NCBI GenBank assembly: GCA_910577525.1
Contig: CAJTLI010000014.1
Location: 1-63,202 of the forward strand
Direction: 5' to 3'
Length of the DNA: 63,202 nt
Source: an uncultured Oscillospiraceae bacterium
GTDB lineage: Bacteria > Bacillota > Clostridia > Oscillospirales > Oscillospiraceae
Part shown: positions 7,504-15,940 of the stretch, one piece after another
How the letters are laid out: every line of letters begins with the position of its first letter
How positions within the stretch are numbered: position 1 is the first letter of the stretch
Notes under the pieces: model-generated
The model's database searches: none
The model's input: the letters and a program-made list of their open reading frames with translations, nothing else
Told to the model about the DNA's origin: nothing
Program-made: the position numbers and the translations under genes

Positions 7504-7911
7504 CTAGCCCCCAAAGGCCGCCAGCAGGGCGGGGACGCCCAGGGCCAGCCCCAGGACAATCCCCCCGGCGCAGGCGATGAGCATCAGCGCGGCCCCGGCC
7601 ATGCCGCCGGGGAGGGCCTCCCCGGTCCTCATGCGGCGGACGATGATGACCGACAGCGCCGTCAAAACCGGGATCAAAAACAGGGGAAAGGTGCCCGGAA
7701 GCTGCCGTCCGCCGGTATAGATGGCGAAGTTGATGACGAACAGTATCATAAGCACGTAGGCGATGCCCATCCAGGCGGCGGTCCGCTTATCAAAGGAGGC
7801 CGGGGTGTAGCCCCCGCCTTCCCAGTCGCCGTCTTCCCCGGGGCAGGGCTCATTCGCTCCGCCGGAGTTTTCCTCCCCGCCGTGATTCAGGTCCTCGTCA
7901 AAATGTTTCAT
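7504..7911 (-). CDS. Hypothetical membrane protein
   Basis: 135 aa. A polar, acidic, Gly-rich N-terminus (about residues 1-45) is followed by three hydrophobic segments, roughly 47-66 (WMGIAYVLMILFVINFAIY), 75-91 and 104-130 (a Gly/Ala/Leu-rich last helix). No family recognised. It is four bases upstream of rsmG and 15 bases after the next gene, inside the parB-serS-rsmG run, so it is probably translated as part of that operon. Confidence 0.7.
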   Translation of the reverse strand: MKHFDEDLNHGGEENSGGANEPCPGEDGDWEGGGYTPASFDKRTAAWMGIAYVLMILFVINFAIYTGGRQLPGTFPLFLIPVLTALSVIIVRRMRTGEALPGGMAGAALMLIACAGGIVLGLALGVPALLAAFGG

Positions 7912-7926
7912 TGGGATACCAATTCC

Positions 7927-8325
7927 TTATAGATCGGGGTCAAAGTCCTCCTCGGTGGCCTCAGTCCCGGCGGGCTCCTCCGCAGCGGGGTCAAGTTCGG
8001 CGGGCTCTTCCTCCTCGAGATAACCGGTGGATACCACGGCGGCCTCGGGGTCCCCGTCGGCGAACAGCACGGCCTCCTGGGGGTCGTCGGTGAACAGCTT
8101 GGATTCCTTCTTGGCGTTCACCAGATTGCCGATGGCCTGGGTGAGAACGCCCTCGCCGAGGTTGATGCCGATGTCGGTGTGGATGTCGTCCTCGCCGGGG
8201 CCCACGTCCACGGAGAGCAGCAGGGATTGATAGGTCTTTTTGCCGGTCTCCTCGTCCTTTTTGAAGCGGACGGGGACGGCGGCGGCCAGGGCGGTGATGC
8301 CGAGAACTTTCCAGAATGCTTTCAT
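7927..8325 (-). CDS. Hypothetical protein with acidic C-terminal tail
   Basis: 132 aa. The N-terminus has a short hydrophobic stretch (KVLGITALAAAVPV) too short for a sure signal peptide; residues 19-75 look folded (YQSLLLSVDVGPGEDDIHTDIGI), and the last 45 residues are a low-complexity Glu/Ala/Pro tail. I know of no function. The same general form (short hydrophobic start, DUF-like core, acidic tail) recurs in uncharacterised Oscillospiraceae proteins. It sits between serS and the membrane protein at 7504 on the same strand. Confidence 0.6.
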   Translation of the reverse strand: MKAFWKVLGITALAAAVPVRFKKDEETGKKTYQSLLLSVDVGPGEDDIHTDIGINLGEGVLTQAIGNLVNAKKESKLFTDDPQEAVLFADGDPEAAVVSTGYLEEEEPAELDPAAEEPAGTEATEEDFDPDL

Positions 8326-8366
8326 GATGATTTCTCCTTCATATTAATTTTCCGGTCACGGAGGGA

Positions 8367-9668
8367 TTAGTGAGTGGGTGTGAGCAGGCTGGTCCCGCCC
8401 ATATAGGGCCGGAGCACGGCGGGCACCTTCACGGAGCCGTCGGCTTGCAGGTTGTTCTCCAGCAGGGCGATGAGCATACGGGGGGGCGCGGCCACGGTGT
8501 TGTTCAGGGTGTGGGGCAGATACGTCCCGTTCTCCCCTTTGACCCGCATTTTCAGGCGGCGGGCCTGGGCGTCCCCCAGATTGGAGCAGGAGCACACCTC
8601 GAAATACTTCTTCTGCCGGGGGGACCAGGCCTCGATGTCGCAGGACTTCACCTTCAAATCGGCCAGGTCGCCGGAGCAGCACTCCAGCTGGCGCACGGGG
8701 ATGTCCATGGAGCGGAACAGCTCCACGGAGTACCGCCACATCTTCTCATACCAGTCCATGGAGTCCTCGGGCTTACATACCACGATCATCTCCTGCTTCT
8801 CGAACTGGTGGATGCGGTACACGCCCCGCTCCTCAATGCCGTGGGAGCCCTTCTCCTTCCGGAAGCAGGGGGAGTAGGAGGTCAGCGTCTGGGGCAGCTT
8901 TTCCTCGGAGATGATCTGGTCGATGAACTTGCCGATCATGGAGTGCTCGGAGGTGCCGATGAGATACAAATCCTCCCCCTCGATCTTGTACATCATGGCG
9001 TCCATGTCGGTCTGGGACATGACGCCCTCCACCACGTTGCCGTGGATCATGAAGGGGGGCACGCAGAAGGTGAATCCCTTTCCGATCATGAAGTCCCGGG
9101 CGTAGGCCAGCACCGCCTCGTGAAGCCGGGCGATGTCCCCCATGAGGTAATAGAACCCGGCGCCGGACACCCGGCCCGCCGCGTCCATGTCCACCCCGTC
9201 GAACCGCTCCATGATGTCGGTGTGGTAGGGGATGTCGAACTCGGGCACCACGGGCTCCCCGAACCGCTCCACCTCCACGTTTTCGCTGTCGTCCTTGCCG
9301 ATGGGCACGGAGGGGTCGATGATGTTGGGAATCACCAGCATGATCTTCCGAATCTCCGCCGCCAGCTCGTCCTCCAGCTGTTCCAGCTCCGCCAGCCGGT
9401 CGGCGTTGGCCTTCACCTGGGCCTTGGCGGCCTCGGCCTCCTCCAGCTTGGAGGGGTCCTTCTTGGCCTGGCCCATGAGCATCCCCACCTGCTTGGACAG
9501 CTTGTTGCGCTCCGAGCGCAGGTTGTTGGCCTCGGTCATGGCGTCCCGGTTGCGGCGGTCCAGCTCAATGACCTGGTCCACCAGGGGGAGCTTCTCGTCC
9601 TGGAACTTCTTCTTGATGTTTTCTTTGACCACTTCCGGGTTCTCCCGGATGAATTTGATGTCTAACAT
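8367..9668 (-). CDS. serS: Seryl-tRNA synthetase
   Basis: 433 aa, normal length. The N-terminal antiparallel coiled-coil arm that grips tRNA-Ser runs from about 30 to 105, followed by the class II core: TSEHSMIGKF (serine site), motif 2 FRKEKGSHGIEERGVYRIHQFEK-like region, and motif 3 LNNTVAAPPRMLIALLEN. Motif 2 reads IEERG where most bacterial enzymes have DTRG, and motif 3 has PPR where many have GR, so this belongs to a divergent clostridial branch. No T-box is visible in the 15-bp gap to the upstream gene, so expression comes from the parB operon or a promoter inside the upstream gene. Confidence 0.96.
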   Translation of the reverse strand: MLDIKFIRENPEVVKENIKKKFQDEKLPLVDQVIELDRRNRDAMTEANNLRSERNKLSKQVGMLMGQAKKDPSKLEEAEAAKAQVKANADRLAELEQLEDELAAEIRKIMLVIPNIIDPSVPIGKDDSENVEVERFGEPVVPEFDIPYHTDIMERFDGVDMDAAGRVSGAGFYYLMGDIARLHEAVLAYARDFMIGKGFTFCVPPFMIHGNVVEGVMSQTDMDAMMYKIEGEDLYLIGTSEHSMIGKFIDQIISEEKLPQTLTSYSPCFRKEKGSHGIEERGVYRIHQFEKQEMIVVCKPEDSMDWYEKMWRYSVELFRSMDIPVRQLECCSGDLADLKVKSCDIEAWSPRQKKYFEVCSCSNLGDAQARRLKMRVKGENGTYLPHTLNNTVAAPPRMLIALLENNLQADGSVKVPAVLRPYMGGTSLLTPTH

Positions 9669-9683
9669 AATTGAATCATTCCT

Positions 9684-10748
9684 TTATCGGTATAGTATCA
9701 TCTGCGCCGGCAACTCAAAGGGCAGGTTGTACAAGATATCAGGTTTTGCACCGTCGGGGCCAAACCCTTCGTGCAGGATCCCGTCCCCGTCTACGGTCAG
9801 CCATTTGCTTTCCACCAAGCCGTCCTTTGCGTTTTGGAGCTGCTCCAGGGCAAAGCTGCCTGTCTGCTTCAAATCGGTGTCGGGAAACGCCAAAACAGTG
9901 TTGGACAGGTATTGGGAAGCGGCCTGACCGTATTCCTGGACAAAGTATGCCTCCAGCACGCACCAGAGGATGGACAGCTTGGCGGCGTCCACGTTTTGGC
10001 TGGGGTTCCAGCGGTCGGTAAAGTAGATGTCGGTGCCGCCGTTCCGGGGGTGGTCCAGCTGCTGCAAATAGCCTCTGTCGATCAGTTCCTGGCGGTAGGA
10101 CTGATACTGCTGGTTCTGGGCGGGGTTGCGCTCGTATTTCCCGTGATATGGGTCTGCGGAGAACACGATGGCGGCGGCGGCCATGGGGTAGTCTCTGTCC
10201 CGCATAAACTGATCCACATACCAGAGGTAGGAGGCAGCCAGCGCTTTATTGTTCTCTTTTGTGAGTTGTGTTTGGATGCTGGCCAGGTATTCCTTCAAAT
10301 TCTGGTTTTCCTCCTCTGTTTTGCCGCCTTGGGTCTTTTCCCGGTTCAGATCAGCCTGGAGCTGAACATTTTCCTCCTCCAGCCCTTTGATCTGCTCCAA
10401 CAGCTCCTGCCGGGAGGCGGTGAGCAGTTCCAGGTCGTCCTGCACGGCGTCTCTGTTGCGCTGCTGGACAAAGTAGGCCAGCAGGAGCATCAAAAACGCC
10501 GCGCCGAACATCACCAGCAGATAGAGGTATACGGAGGAGGGCTTGTTTTTGGAGGGCGGGGGAGGGGGATTCTCCTCCCGGCCGGGGGGGTCCTCCTGGG
10601 CGGGGGAGTCCGCCGGTGCGGCCGCTTCCGCCTGTCCGGCCAGCCCCTGTTCGATGATGTCGTCGATAATCGTCCGCTCCGGGCCGCCGCTCTTCTCCGC
10701 CGGTTCCCCCTCACCGGGGGGACCCAGGGGCGTCTCCTTCTCGCTCAT
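9684..10748 (-). CDS. Membrane-anchored coiled-coil protein coupled to parB
   Basis: 354 aa. A disordered Pro/Glu-rich cytoplasmic region (1-72) precedes one membrane segment (about 73-93, YLYLLVMFGAAFLMLLLAYF), a coiled coil (about 95-160, rich in Glu/Gln/Leu) and a C-terminal domain (about 165-354) with several Trp/Tyr motifs (YLWYVDQFMRDRDYP). The family is not one I recognise. The ATG overlaps the parB stop by four bases (ATGA), so translation is coupled to ParB. Coupling to parB suggests, but does not show, a role in segregation or envelope attachment of the origin region. Confidence 0.75.
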   Translation of the reverse strand: MSEKETPLGPPGEGEPAEKSGGPERTIIDDIIEQGLAGQAEAAAPADSPAQEDPPGREENPPPPPSKNKPSSVYLYLLVMFGAAFLMLLLAYFVQQRNRDAVQDDLELLTASRQELLEQIKGLEEENVQLQADLNREKTQGGKTEEENQNLKEYLASIQTQLTKENNKALAASYLWYVDQFMRDRDYPMAAAAIVFSADPYHGKYERNPAQNQQYQSYRQELIDRGYLQQLDHPRNGGTDIYFTDRWNPSQNVDAAKLSILWCVLEAYFVQEYGQAASQYLSNTVLAFPDTDLKQTGSFALEQLQNAKDGLVESKWLTVDGDGILHEGFGPDGAKPDILYNLPFELPAQMILYR

Positions 10749-11647
10749 TCCGCGGAGCCCCCTTCCGCGGGCCTCTCCGCCGGTGTGAGCCGCCCCAGCT
10801 GCTCCAGCAGGTCGTTGAGGTCCTCCACGTCGTAGTATTCCAGCTCCAGCCTGCCCTTTTTCCGCCCGTTGGAGATGGTCACCTTCCGCCCCAGCCGGAG
10901 GGACAGGTCCTTTTGGGCCTTCTCGATATAGATGCGGTTCTCATCCGCGGGCTTGGGGGCCTTTTCCTTGGGGGGCTCCAGGGTGAAGTGTTTGGCGGCG
11001 GCCTCCGCCTGGCGCACGTTAAGCCCCTCCGCCGCGATCTTCTGGGCAAAGGCGGTCTGGGCCTGCTCGCCCTCCACCATGAGCACCGCCCGGCCATGTC
11101 CGGCGGTGATGGTCCCCTGGGCCAGCAGCTCCCGGACGGCGGGGGGCAGGGCGGTGAGCCGCAGGGCGTTGGCGATGGCAGGCCGGGACTTGCCCATCCG
11201 TTTGGCCAGCTCCTCCTGGGTGAGGCCGAAGTCGGTGAGCAGGGCCAGATAGCCCTCCGCCTCCTCCACCGGGTTCAGGTCCTCCCGCTGGAGGTTTTCG
11301 ATGAGGCCAAGCTCCATCACCTTGCGGTCGTCCGCCTCAATGATGACCACCGGCACCTCCTTCCGGCCCGCCAGCTTGGCGGCCCGCCAGCGGCGCTCCC
11401 CGGCGATGATCTGATAATATCCGGTGGACAGCCGCCGGACAGTGAGGGGCTGAATGATGCCGTGCTCCTCAATGGAGCTGGCCAGGTCGGCCAGGGCCTC
11501 GTCGTCGAACCGCTTCCGGGGCTGGTTCAGCCCGGGCTCCACCTGGGAGATGGGCAGCATGACCGAACCGGCCTCCTGGCTTTGCAGAGTGGCGGCGTCC
11601 CCCATGAGGGCGTCCAGCCCTTTGCCCAAACCTTTGGCTTTTGCCAT
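10745..11647 (-). CDS. parB: Chromosome-partitioning protein ParB (Spo0J)
   Basis: 300 aa. The N-terminal CTPase/ParB domain has GERRWRAA (83-90) and ENLQR; the helix-turn-helix follows at about 145-190 and a C-terminal dimerisation segment ends in LEYYDVEDLNDLLEQL. At the four positions that separate ParB from Noc it has Arg155, Ala161, Ala166 and Gly183, the ParB-like state. ParB loads at parS sites, slides as a CTP clamp and recruits SMC; three candidate parS sites lie 1.0-4.5 kb upstream. It is 135 bp downstream of soj/parA. The gap holds GGAG-rich DNA and the AAAGGAG ribosome site. Confidence 0.96.
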   Translation of the reverse strand: MAKAKGLGKGLDALMGDAATLQSQEAGSVMLPISQVEPGLNQPRKRFDDEALADLASSIEEHGIIQPLTVRRLSTGYYQIIAGERRWRAAKLAGRKEVPVVIIEADDRKVMELGLIENLQREDLNPVEEAEGYLALLTDFGLTQEELAKRMGKSRPAIANALRLTALPPAVRELLAQGTITAGHGRAVLMVEGEQAQTAFAQKIAAEGLNVRQAEAAAKHFTLEPPKEKAPKPADENRIYIEKAQKDLSLRLGRKVTISNGRKKGRLELEYYDVEDLNDLLEQLGRLTPAERPAEGGSAE

Positions 11648-11782
11648 TTAGGTGTCTCCTTTCGTCGTCGCGTCGTCGATACAAGCTGTGCTCAGTCGCT
11701 TCCGCTTTCGGCGAAAGCTCCTCCGCTCCGCTGTGTCTCCTCTCCCCAGGAAAGCTAAGACCACTTTCGCGGGGGCCCCGTT

Positions 11783-12553
11783 TTATTTCTTCACCCCAAT
11801 GGGATTCCTGCTCAAAAACTCCTTGGCCAGCGTCTCATAGGCATCCGCCCCCCGGGACAGGGGGTCGTAGACGGACACGGGCACCCCGTGGCTGGGGGCC
11901 TCGGACAGCCGCACATTCCGGGGAATCACCGAGGCGTACACCTTGCCGGGGAGATGGCGCTTGACCTCCTCCGCCACCTGGAGGGACAGATTCGTCCGCC
12001 CGTCGTACATGGTGAGGAGAACGCCCTCCATCTCCAGGCTGGGGTTGAGCCGCTGCTTGGTCAGCCGGACGGTGTAGAGCAGATCGGACAGTCCCTCCAG
12101 GGCGTAGTACTCGCACTGGACGGGGACCAGCAGGGTGTCGGCGGCGCACAGCCCGTCCAGGGTGAGCAGCTCTAGGGAGGGGGGGCAGTCAATGAAAATG
12201 AAGTCGTAATTTCCCTTGACTTCCTCAATGGCGTCCTTCAGCCGGAACTCCCGCCGGTCCAGGGCGATGAGCTCCACCGTGGCCCCGGAAAGAGCCTTGT
12301 TGGCGGGGGCCACGTCCGCCCACTTGGTGGACAGGATGGCGCGGCTCAGGGGCACATTTCCCAAAATCACCTCATAGACGCTGGGGGAGCGAGTTTTGTC
12401 CAGGCCAAAGCCGGAGGTGGCGTTGCCCTGAGGGTCGAAATCGCAGACCAGCACCTTGGCCCCCTGGGCGGTGAGGGCGGCGGCCAGGTTGACGCAGGAC
12501 GTGGTTTTGCCCACGCCGCCCTTCTGATTGACGATAGCGATGGTTTTGCCCAT
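11783..12553 (-). CDS. parA: Chromosome-partitioning ATPase ParA (Soj)
   Basis: 256 aa from ATG 12553, the length of Soj. Starts MGKTIAIVNQKGGVGKTTS with the deviant Walker A; Walker A' FDPQGNATSG and Walker B FIFIDCPPSLELLT follow. Together with ParB it moves or separates origins and, in Bacillus, controls DnaA. An in-frame extension to 12595 lacks a ribosome site, while GGAGGAG stands seven bases before 12553. It lies between noc with its terminator/parS and parB, the standard noc-soj-parB order. Confidence 0.96.
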   Translation of the reverse strand: MGKTIAIVNQKGGVGKTTSCVNLAAALTAQGAKVLVCDFDPQGNATSGFGLDKTRSPSVYEVILGNVPLSRAILSTKWADVAPANKALSGATVELIALDRREFRLKDAIEEVKGNYDFIFIDCPPSLELLTLDGLCAADTLLVPVQCEYYALEGLSDLLYTVRLTKQRLNPSLEMEGVLLTMYDGRTNLSLQVAEEVKRHLPGKVYASVIPRNVRLSEAPSHGVPVSVYDPLSRGADAYETLAKEFLSRNPIGVKK

Positions 12554-12648
12554 AGGGTCGCTCCTCCTTACCGGCGGCGGGACCGCCGTTTGCAACGGTA
12601 AAATCCATTATAGCCTGTTCCGCCCTTTATTTCAACTAGTTTCGGAAA

Positions 12649-12676
12649 TAAAAAGACAGGCGCTGCGGCCTGTCTT
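12649..12676 (-). terminator. Terminator after noc
   Basis: Stem AAGACAGGC / GCCTGTCTT with a six-base loop; on the minus strand it runs into TTTTTATTT. It separates noc from parA and lies 12 bases beyond the parS site at 12689. Confidence 0.75.
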
Positions 12677-12688
12677 CTTTGTTAATAA

Positions 12689-12704
12689 TGTTTCACGTGA
12701 AACA
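12689..12704. promoter_or_regulatory. parS: parS site 1 (ParB loading site)
   Basis: TGTTTCACGTGAAACA, a perfect 16-bp palindrome identical to the Firmicute parS consensus. It lies seven bases past the noc stop codon and just before the noc terminator. Confidence 0.95.
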
Positions 12705-12710
12705 CGCGCC

Positions 12711-13502
12711 CTATTTTGGGATGTGGATGGTCAGAGTGATCTCGCTGTCCGTCTCCTCGTGGCCGCACCGGGCCGGAATGCCCGCGGACTGCATCACTGC
12801 CAAACTGTGCTTGACGGTGTTCAAAAACAGCCGCACATCCCGGATGCGGTACACGGGCTTGGCCCGGCGGGGGGCCTCCGCCTGACGGCACAGCCCCTCG
12901 ACATAGGCCTCGGTCTGGGCCACGTTGAGGCGGCGGGCGGTGATGTAGGCTAGCGCCGAGCGCTGGAGGTCCGGGCTGTCCAGCTTCAGCAGGGCTCTGG
13001 CGTGGCGCTCGGTGAGACAGCCGGCCCGCAGGCCGTCAATCACGTCCTGGGGCAGCCGGAGCAGCCGCAGCTTGTTGGCCACGGCGGACTGGCTTCTGCC
13101 CACCCGGCGGGCGGCCTCCTCCTGGGAGAGATGGTGGCGGTCGATGAGCTGGCGCAGGGCGGCGGCCTCCTCCCACACGTCCAGATCCTTCCGCTGGATG
13201 TTTTCCACCAGGGCCAGCAGGGCGGAGGAGCTGTCGTCCGCCTCCATGGGCAGGCAGGGGACGGAACACAGCCCCGCCAGCTCCGCCGCCCGAAGCCGGC
13301 GCTCCCCGGCGATGAGCTCCCAGCCCTCCCGGGTTCGTCGGACGGAGAGGGGCTGCAAAACGCCCACCTGGGAGATGGACAGGGCCAGCTCGGCCAGCTC
13401 GCTCTGATCGAATTGGCGCCGGGGCTGGTGGGGGTTAGGCCGAATGTCGCCAATGGGCAGGTCCAGCACCTGCCGTTTGGCTGTTTTCTGGAAGAGGGAC
13501 AT
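12711..13502 (-). CDS. noc: Nucleoid occlusion protein Noc (ParB paralogue)
   Basis: 263 aa from ATG 13502. ParB-like CTPase domain (GERRLRAA at 66-73, ENIQR at 100-104) and helix-turn-helix, ending in the Noc-like LFLNTVKHSLAVMQ and a ...ITLTIHIPK tail. At the four specificity positions it carries Gln138, Lys144, Arg149 and Arg166, matching the Noc pattern (Q-K-K-R) rather than ParB. It also has a short amphipathic start (MSLFQKTAKRQ) like the membrane-targeting helix of Bacillus Noc. Noc keeps FtsZ rings off the nucleoid by tethering DNA to the membrane. No perfect ATTTCCCGGGAAAT Noc site was found in the window. Confidence 0.9.
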   Translation of the reverse strand: MSLFQKTAKRQVLDLPIGDIRPNPHQPRRQFDQSELAELALSISQVGVLQPLSVRRTREGWELIAGERRLRAAELAGLCSVPCLPMEADDSSSALLALVENIQRKDLDVWEEAAALRQLIDRHHLSQEEAARRVGRSQSAVANKLRLLRLPQDVIDGLRAGCLTERHARALLKLDSPDLQRSALAYITARRLNVAQTEAYVEGLCRQAEAPRRAKPVYRIRDVRLFLNTVKHSLAVMQSAGIPARCGHEETDSEITLTIHIPK

Positions 13503-13588
13503 AAAAACGCCTCCCGCTGTCAATATACCAGAAGCATACCACAACGGGAGAGCGAAATTAATCGAAGCGCGAGGGCAGACGCATCACC

Positions 13589-14443
13589 TCACGCCCGCAT
13601 GAAGCCCTTGCCAAAAATCTCGCTGGAGTTTGTGACCAGAATAAAGGCGTGGGGATCGACGGACTTGAGATACAGCCGCAGGGCAACCGCCTGGGAGCGG
13701 GACAGCGCCGTCAGCACCACCCATTTTTCATCGTGGGAATAGGCCCCCTTGGCCGGCCAGTAGGTGGCGGAGCGGTTGAGGCTGTGGGTGATAAAGGTGC
13801 ACACCTCCTCCGGACAGGAGGTGACGGCGATAAAGCTCTTCCGGCGGTTGAGGGACTCGATCACCGTATCCACCACCACCGATTTCAGCACCAGACCCAG
13901 GATGGAATACAGCCCCGCCTCAATGCCCACAAAATACAGGGTGGAGGAGGCGATGAGCACATCCACGCACAGCAGGGCCTTGCCAATGTCCATGCTGGAG
14001 AACCGCTTGAGGATCATGGCCAGAATGTCGGTGCCGCCGGTGGAGCTCTGCATGTTGAACAGGATGGCCGCCCCCAGGGAGGGGAGAATGACGGCGAAAA
14101 ACAGCTCCAGCGTTTTTTGGCCGGTGAGGGGGGCGGTCAGGGGACACAGCCACTCCAGCCCGGACAGCATGGCGGAGAACAAAACAGAGCAGTAGATCGT
14201 ATTGATGCCGAAGCTCTTGTCCAGGAACAGAAAGCCCAGCGCCAAAAAGGCGATATTGATGACAGAGGAGAAGGTGGATGGGCTGACGGTGGGAAATACG
14301 GCATTGAGGATGACGGCCAGGCCGGTGACGCCGCCGGTATTGAAGCTGTTGGGGAATTTGAAGAAATAGACGCCCGCGGCCACCAGAAAGGTACCCAGGG
14401 TGAGCAGGGAATACTCGCGTACAATCCGCTTGACGCGCTCCAT
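13589..14443 (-). CDS. YitT family membrane protein (DUF161 + DUF2179)
   Basis: 284 aa. Five hydrophobic segments in the first 200 residues with the family marks FPNSFNTGGVTGLAVIL, FGINTIYCSVLFSA and QSSTGGTDILAMIL, followed by the cytoplasmic DUF2179 domain (about 200-284, FIAVTSCPEEVCTFITHSLNR). Members are found widely in Firmicutes as predicted transporters of unknown substrate. It runs on the same strand as noc, 86 bp upstream of it, and is divergent from xpt. Confidence 0.9.
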   Translation of the reverse strand: MERVKRIVREYSLLTLGTFLVAAGVYFFKFPNSFNTGGVTGLAVILNAVFPTVSPSTFSSVINIAFLALGFLFLDKSFGINTIYCSVLFSAMLSGLEWLCPLTAPLTGQKTLELFFAVILPSLGAAILFNMQSSTGGTDILAMILKRFSSMDIGKALLCVDVLIASSTLYFVGIEAGLYSILGLVLKSVVVDTVIESLNRRKSFIAVTSCPEEVCTFITHSLNRSATYWPAKGAYSHDEKWVVLTALSRSQAVALRLYLKSVDPHAFILVTNSSEIFGKGFMRA

Positions 14444-14611
14444 AGCAAAGCCCTTCTTTCGGACAGTGTTTCAGCCGCGGAGCATATTTCCACGGCCGAC
14501 CCCGATTGTACCAAAAAAGCGGAGAAAGGGCAAGGGGTAACGGCGGAAAAATGGTGGAAAAATTGCGGAACTTCTGGTAGAATAGAGTCAGAAAAGGAAG
14601 GGGGAAAAGCC

Positions 14612-15181
14612 ATGCGGGAATTGGAGGAGCGCATCCGCCGGGACGGCATCGTGGAGGACGGGGACGTGCTGAAGGTGGACAGCTTTCTGAACCATCAGAT
14701 GGATGTGGAGCTTTTCGCGGCCATGGGAAGGGAGTGGGCACGGCTGTTCGCGGAGGAGGGGGTCAACAAGATTTTGACCATCGAAGCGTCGGGCATTGGC
14801 ATCGCCTGCGTCGCCGCCCAGCAGTTCGGGGTGCCGGTGGTGTTCGCCAAGAAGAGCCGGACGAAAAACATCGCCGGGGACGTATACCGGGTGGAGGTGC
14901 CCTCCTTTACCCACGGCGGGGTCAGTGATGTCATCGTGTCCAAGCGGTTTTTGGGGCCCGCCGACCGTCTGCTGCTCATCGACGACTTTCTGGCCAACGG
15001 CGCGGCGCTGGAGGGCCTTCTGGAGCTGGCCCGTCAGGCCGGGGCGCTGGTGGTGGGGGCGGGCGTCGCCGTGGAAAAGGCGTTTCAGCCCGGCGGGGAC
15101 CGTCTTCGGGCCAAGGGCCTGCGGGTGGAGTCTCTGGCCCGAATCCAATCCATGTCGCCGGGACACATCGAGTTCTGCTGA
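14612..15181 (+). CDS. xpt: Xanthine phosphoribosyltransferase
   Basis: 189 aa, normal for the family. It makes XMP from xanthine and PRPP. The N-terminal block DVLKVDSFLNHQMD and the PRPP-binding motif LLLIDDFLANGAALEG (about residues 122-137) are diagnostic. ATG 14612 follows GGAAGGGGGAAAAGCC. Bacillus xpt is controlled by a guanine riboswitch; the 168-bp upstream region shows no such aptamer. No purine transporter is adjacent. The stop codon overlaps the start of a 34-bp repeat shared with the prs-pth spacer. Confidence 0.93.
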   Translation: MRELEERIRRDGIVEDGDVLKVDSFLNHQMDVELFAAMGREWARLFAEEGVNKILTIEASGIGIACVAAQQFGVPVVFAKKSRTKNIAGDVYRVEVPSFTHGGVSDVIVSKRFLGPADRLLLIDDFLANGAALEGLLELARQAGALVVGAGVAVEKAFQPGGDRLRAKGLRVESLARIQSMSPGHIEFC

Positions 15182-15214
15182 AGCCGCGCGTTGCGAACAG
15201 GCGAAGCGGGACAA
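15181..15214. repeat. 34-bp dispersed repeat, copy 1
   Basis: AAGCCGCGCGTTGCGAACAG then GCGAAGCGGGACAA. It matches 33992-34025 at 30 of 34 bases. Both copies lie just after a gene or terminator. Confidence 0.6.
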
Positions 15215-15289
15215 CGGGAAGCGAAAAAGAAACGTTTAGATCTGCGTGAATTGCCTCGTAAGGTTTTACCTGTGAATGAAGCGTCAGAA

Positions 15290-15331
15290 GAAAACTCTCC
15301 AATGTTCCACGTGAAACATTGGAGAGTTTTC
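15290..15331. terminator. Hairpin terminator with parS at its centre
   Basis: Perfect 17-bp arms (GAAAACTCTCCAATGTT and its complement) flank the eight bases CCACGTGA. The 3' arm ends in TTTTC on the plus strand, and the mirror on the minus strand, so it can end transcripts from xpt and from tadA. The parS site 15303-15318 forms the upper stem and loop. Confidence 0.8.
15303..15318. promoter_or_regulatory. parS: parS site 2
   Basis: TGTTCCACGTGAAACA, an exact match to the consensus TGTTNCACGTGAAACA. It sits inside the 42-bp inverted repeat at 15290-15331. Confidence 0.93.
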
Positions 15332-15438
15332 TTTGAAATGAGGATGGAGGATAGAATGAAAAAGAAAGGATGTCTCTTGCAAGTATTAAGATACGCCTGA
15401 GATGTTGCGAAAGTTTGCGCTAAAGTGTTACAGTAGTA

Positions 15439-15891
15439 TTAAATCTTCCGCAGATTCTGGAAAAATTCCTCCAGCAGCCCACGGCACTCCGCCTCCAGCA
15501 GTCCGCCATACACCCGGGGCCGGTGGTTGAACCGCTCCTCGAAGAGGTTCAGCACAGACCCGCAGCAGCCGGATTTGTCCTCCTTCGCCCCGTAGCGCAA
15601 CGCCCCGATCCTGGCGTTGATGATAGCCCCAGCGCACATGGGGCAGGGCTCCAGGGTGACGTAGAGGGTGCAGCCCGTGAGCCGCCAGGACCCCAGGGCG
15701 GCGCAGGCTTCGTTGATGGCCTCGATCTCCGCGTGGGCGGTGGCCCGGCGGTCTGCCTCCCGGCGGTTGCGGCCCCGACCGATGATGGCGCCGTCGGGGG
15801 ACACCACCACACACCCGACAGGCACGTCGCCGTCGGAGAGACAGTCCTGGGCCAGGGCGACGGCTTCTCTCATATAGTCCTCGTGGGTCAT
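15439..15891 (-). CDS. tadA: tRNA-specific adenosine deaminase
   Basis: 150 aa, normal length. It converts A34 of tRNA-Arg(ACG) to inosine. The zinc deaminase motifs are complete: HAE at 53-55 (Glu55 as proton shuttle) and PCPMC at 82-86. The substrate-binding segment GSVLNLFEERFNHRP and C-terminal helix are those of TadA rather than of cytidine or guanine deaminases. AGGAGG stands eight bases before the ATG. Repeat copy B ends 49 bp upstream, in the same direction, so the structured element is probably part of the tadA leader or of the promoter region. Confidence 0.93.
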   Translation of the reverse strand: MTHEDYMREAVALAQDCLSDGDVPVGCVVVSPDGAIIGRGRNRREADRRATAHAEIEAINEACAALGSWRLTGCTLYVTLEPCPMCAGAIINARIGALRYGAKEDKSGCCGSVLNLFEERFNHRPRVYGGLLEAECRGLLEEFFQNLRKI

Positions 15892-15940
15892 GGGGCATTC
15901 CTCCTTGCGGGGCAGCGCGCCCCGGCTTCCGCTCCGCGGG

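Noticed and set aside
14444..14611. Purine riboswitch upstream of xpt
   Set aside because: Expected from Bacillus, but the conserved core bases of the aptamer and a leader terminator are not present in the 168 bp.
15182..15438. Small RNA or tRNA gene between xpt and tadA
   Set aside because: The only strong structure is the parS hairpin; no cloverleaf was found here or in any other spacer.
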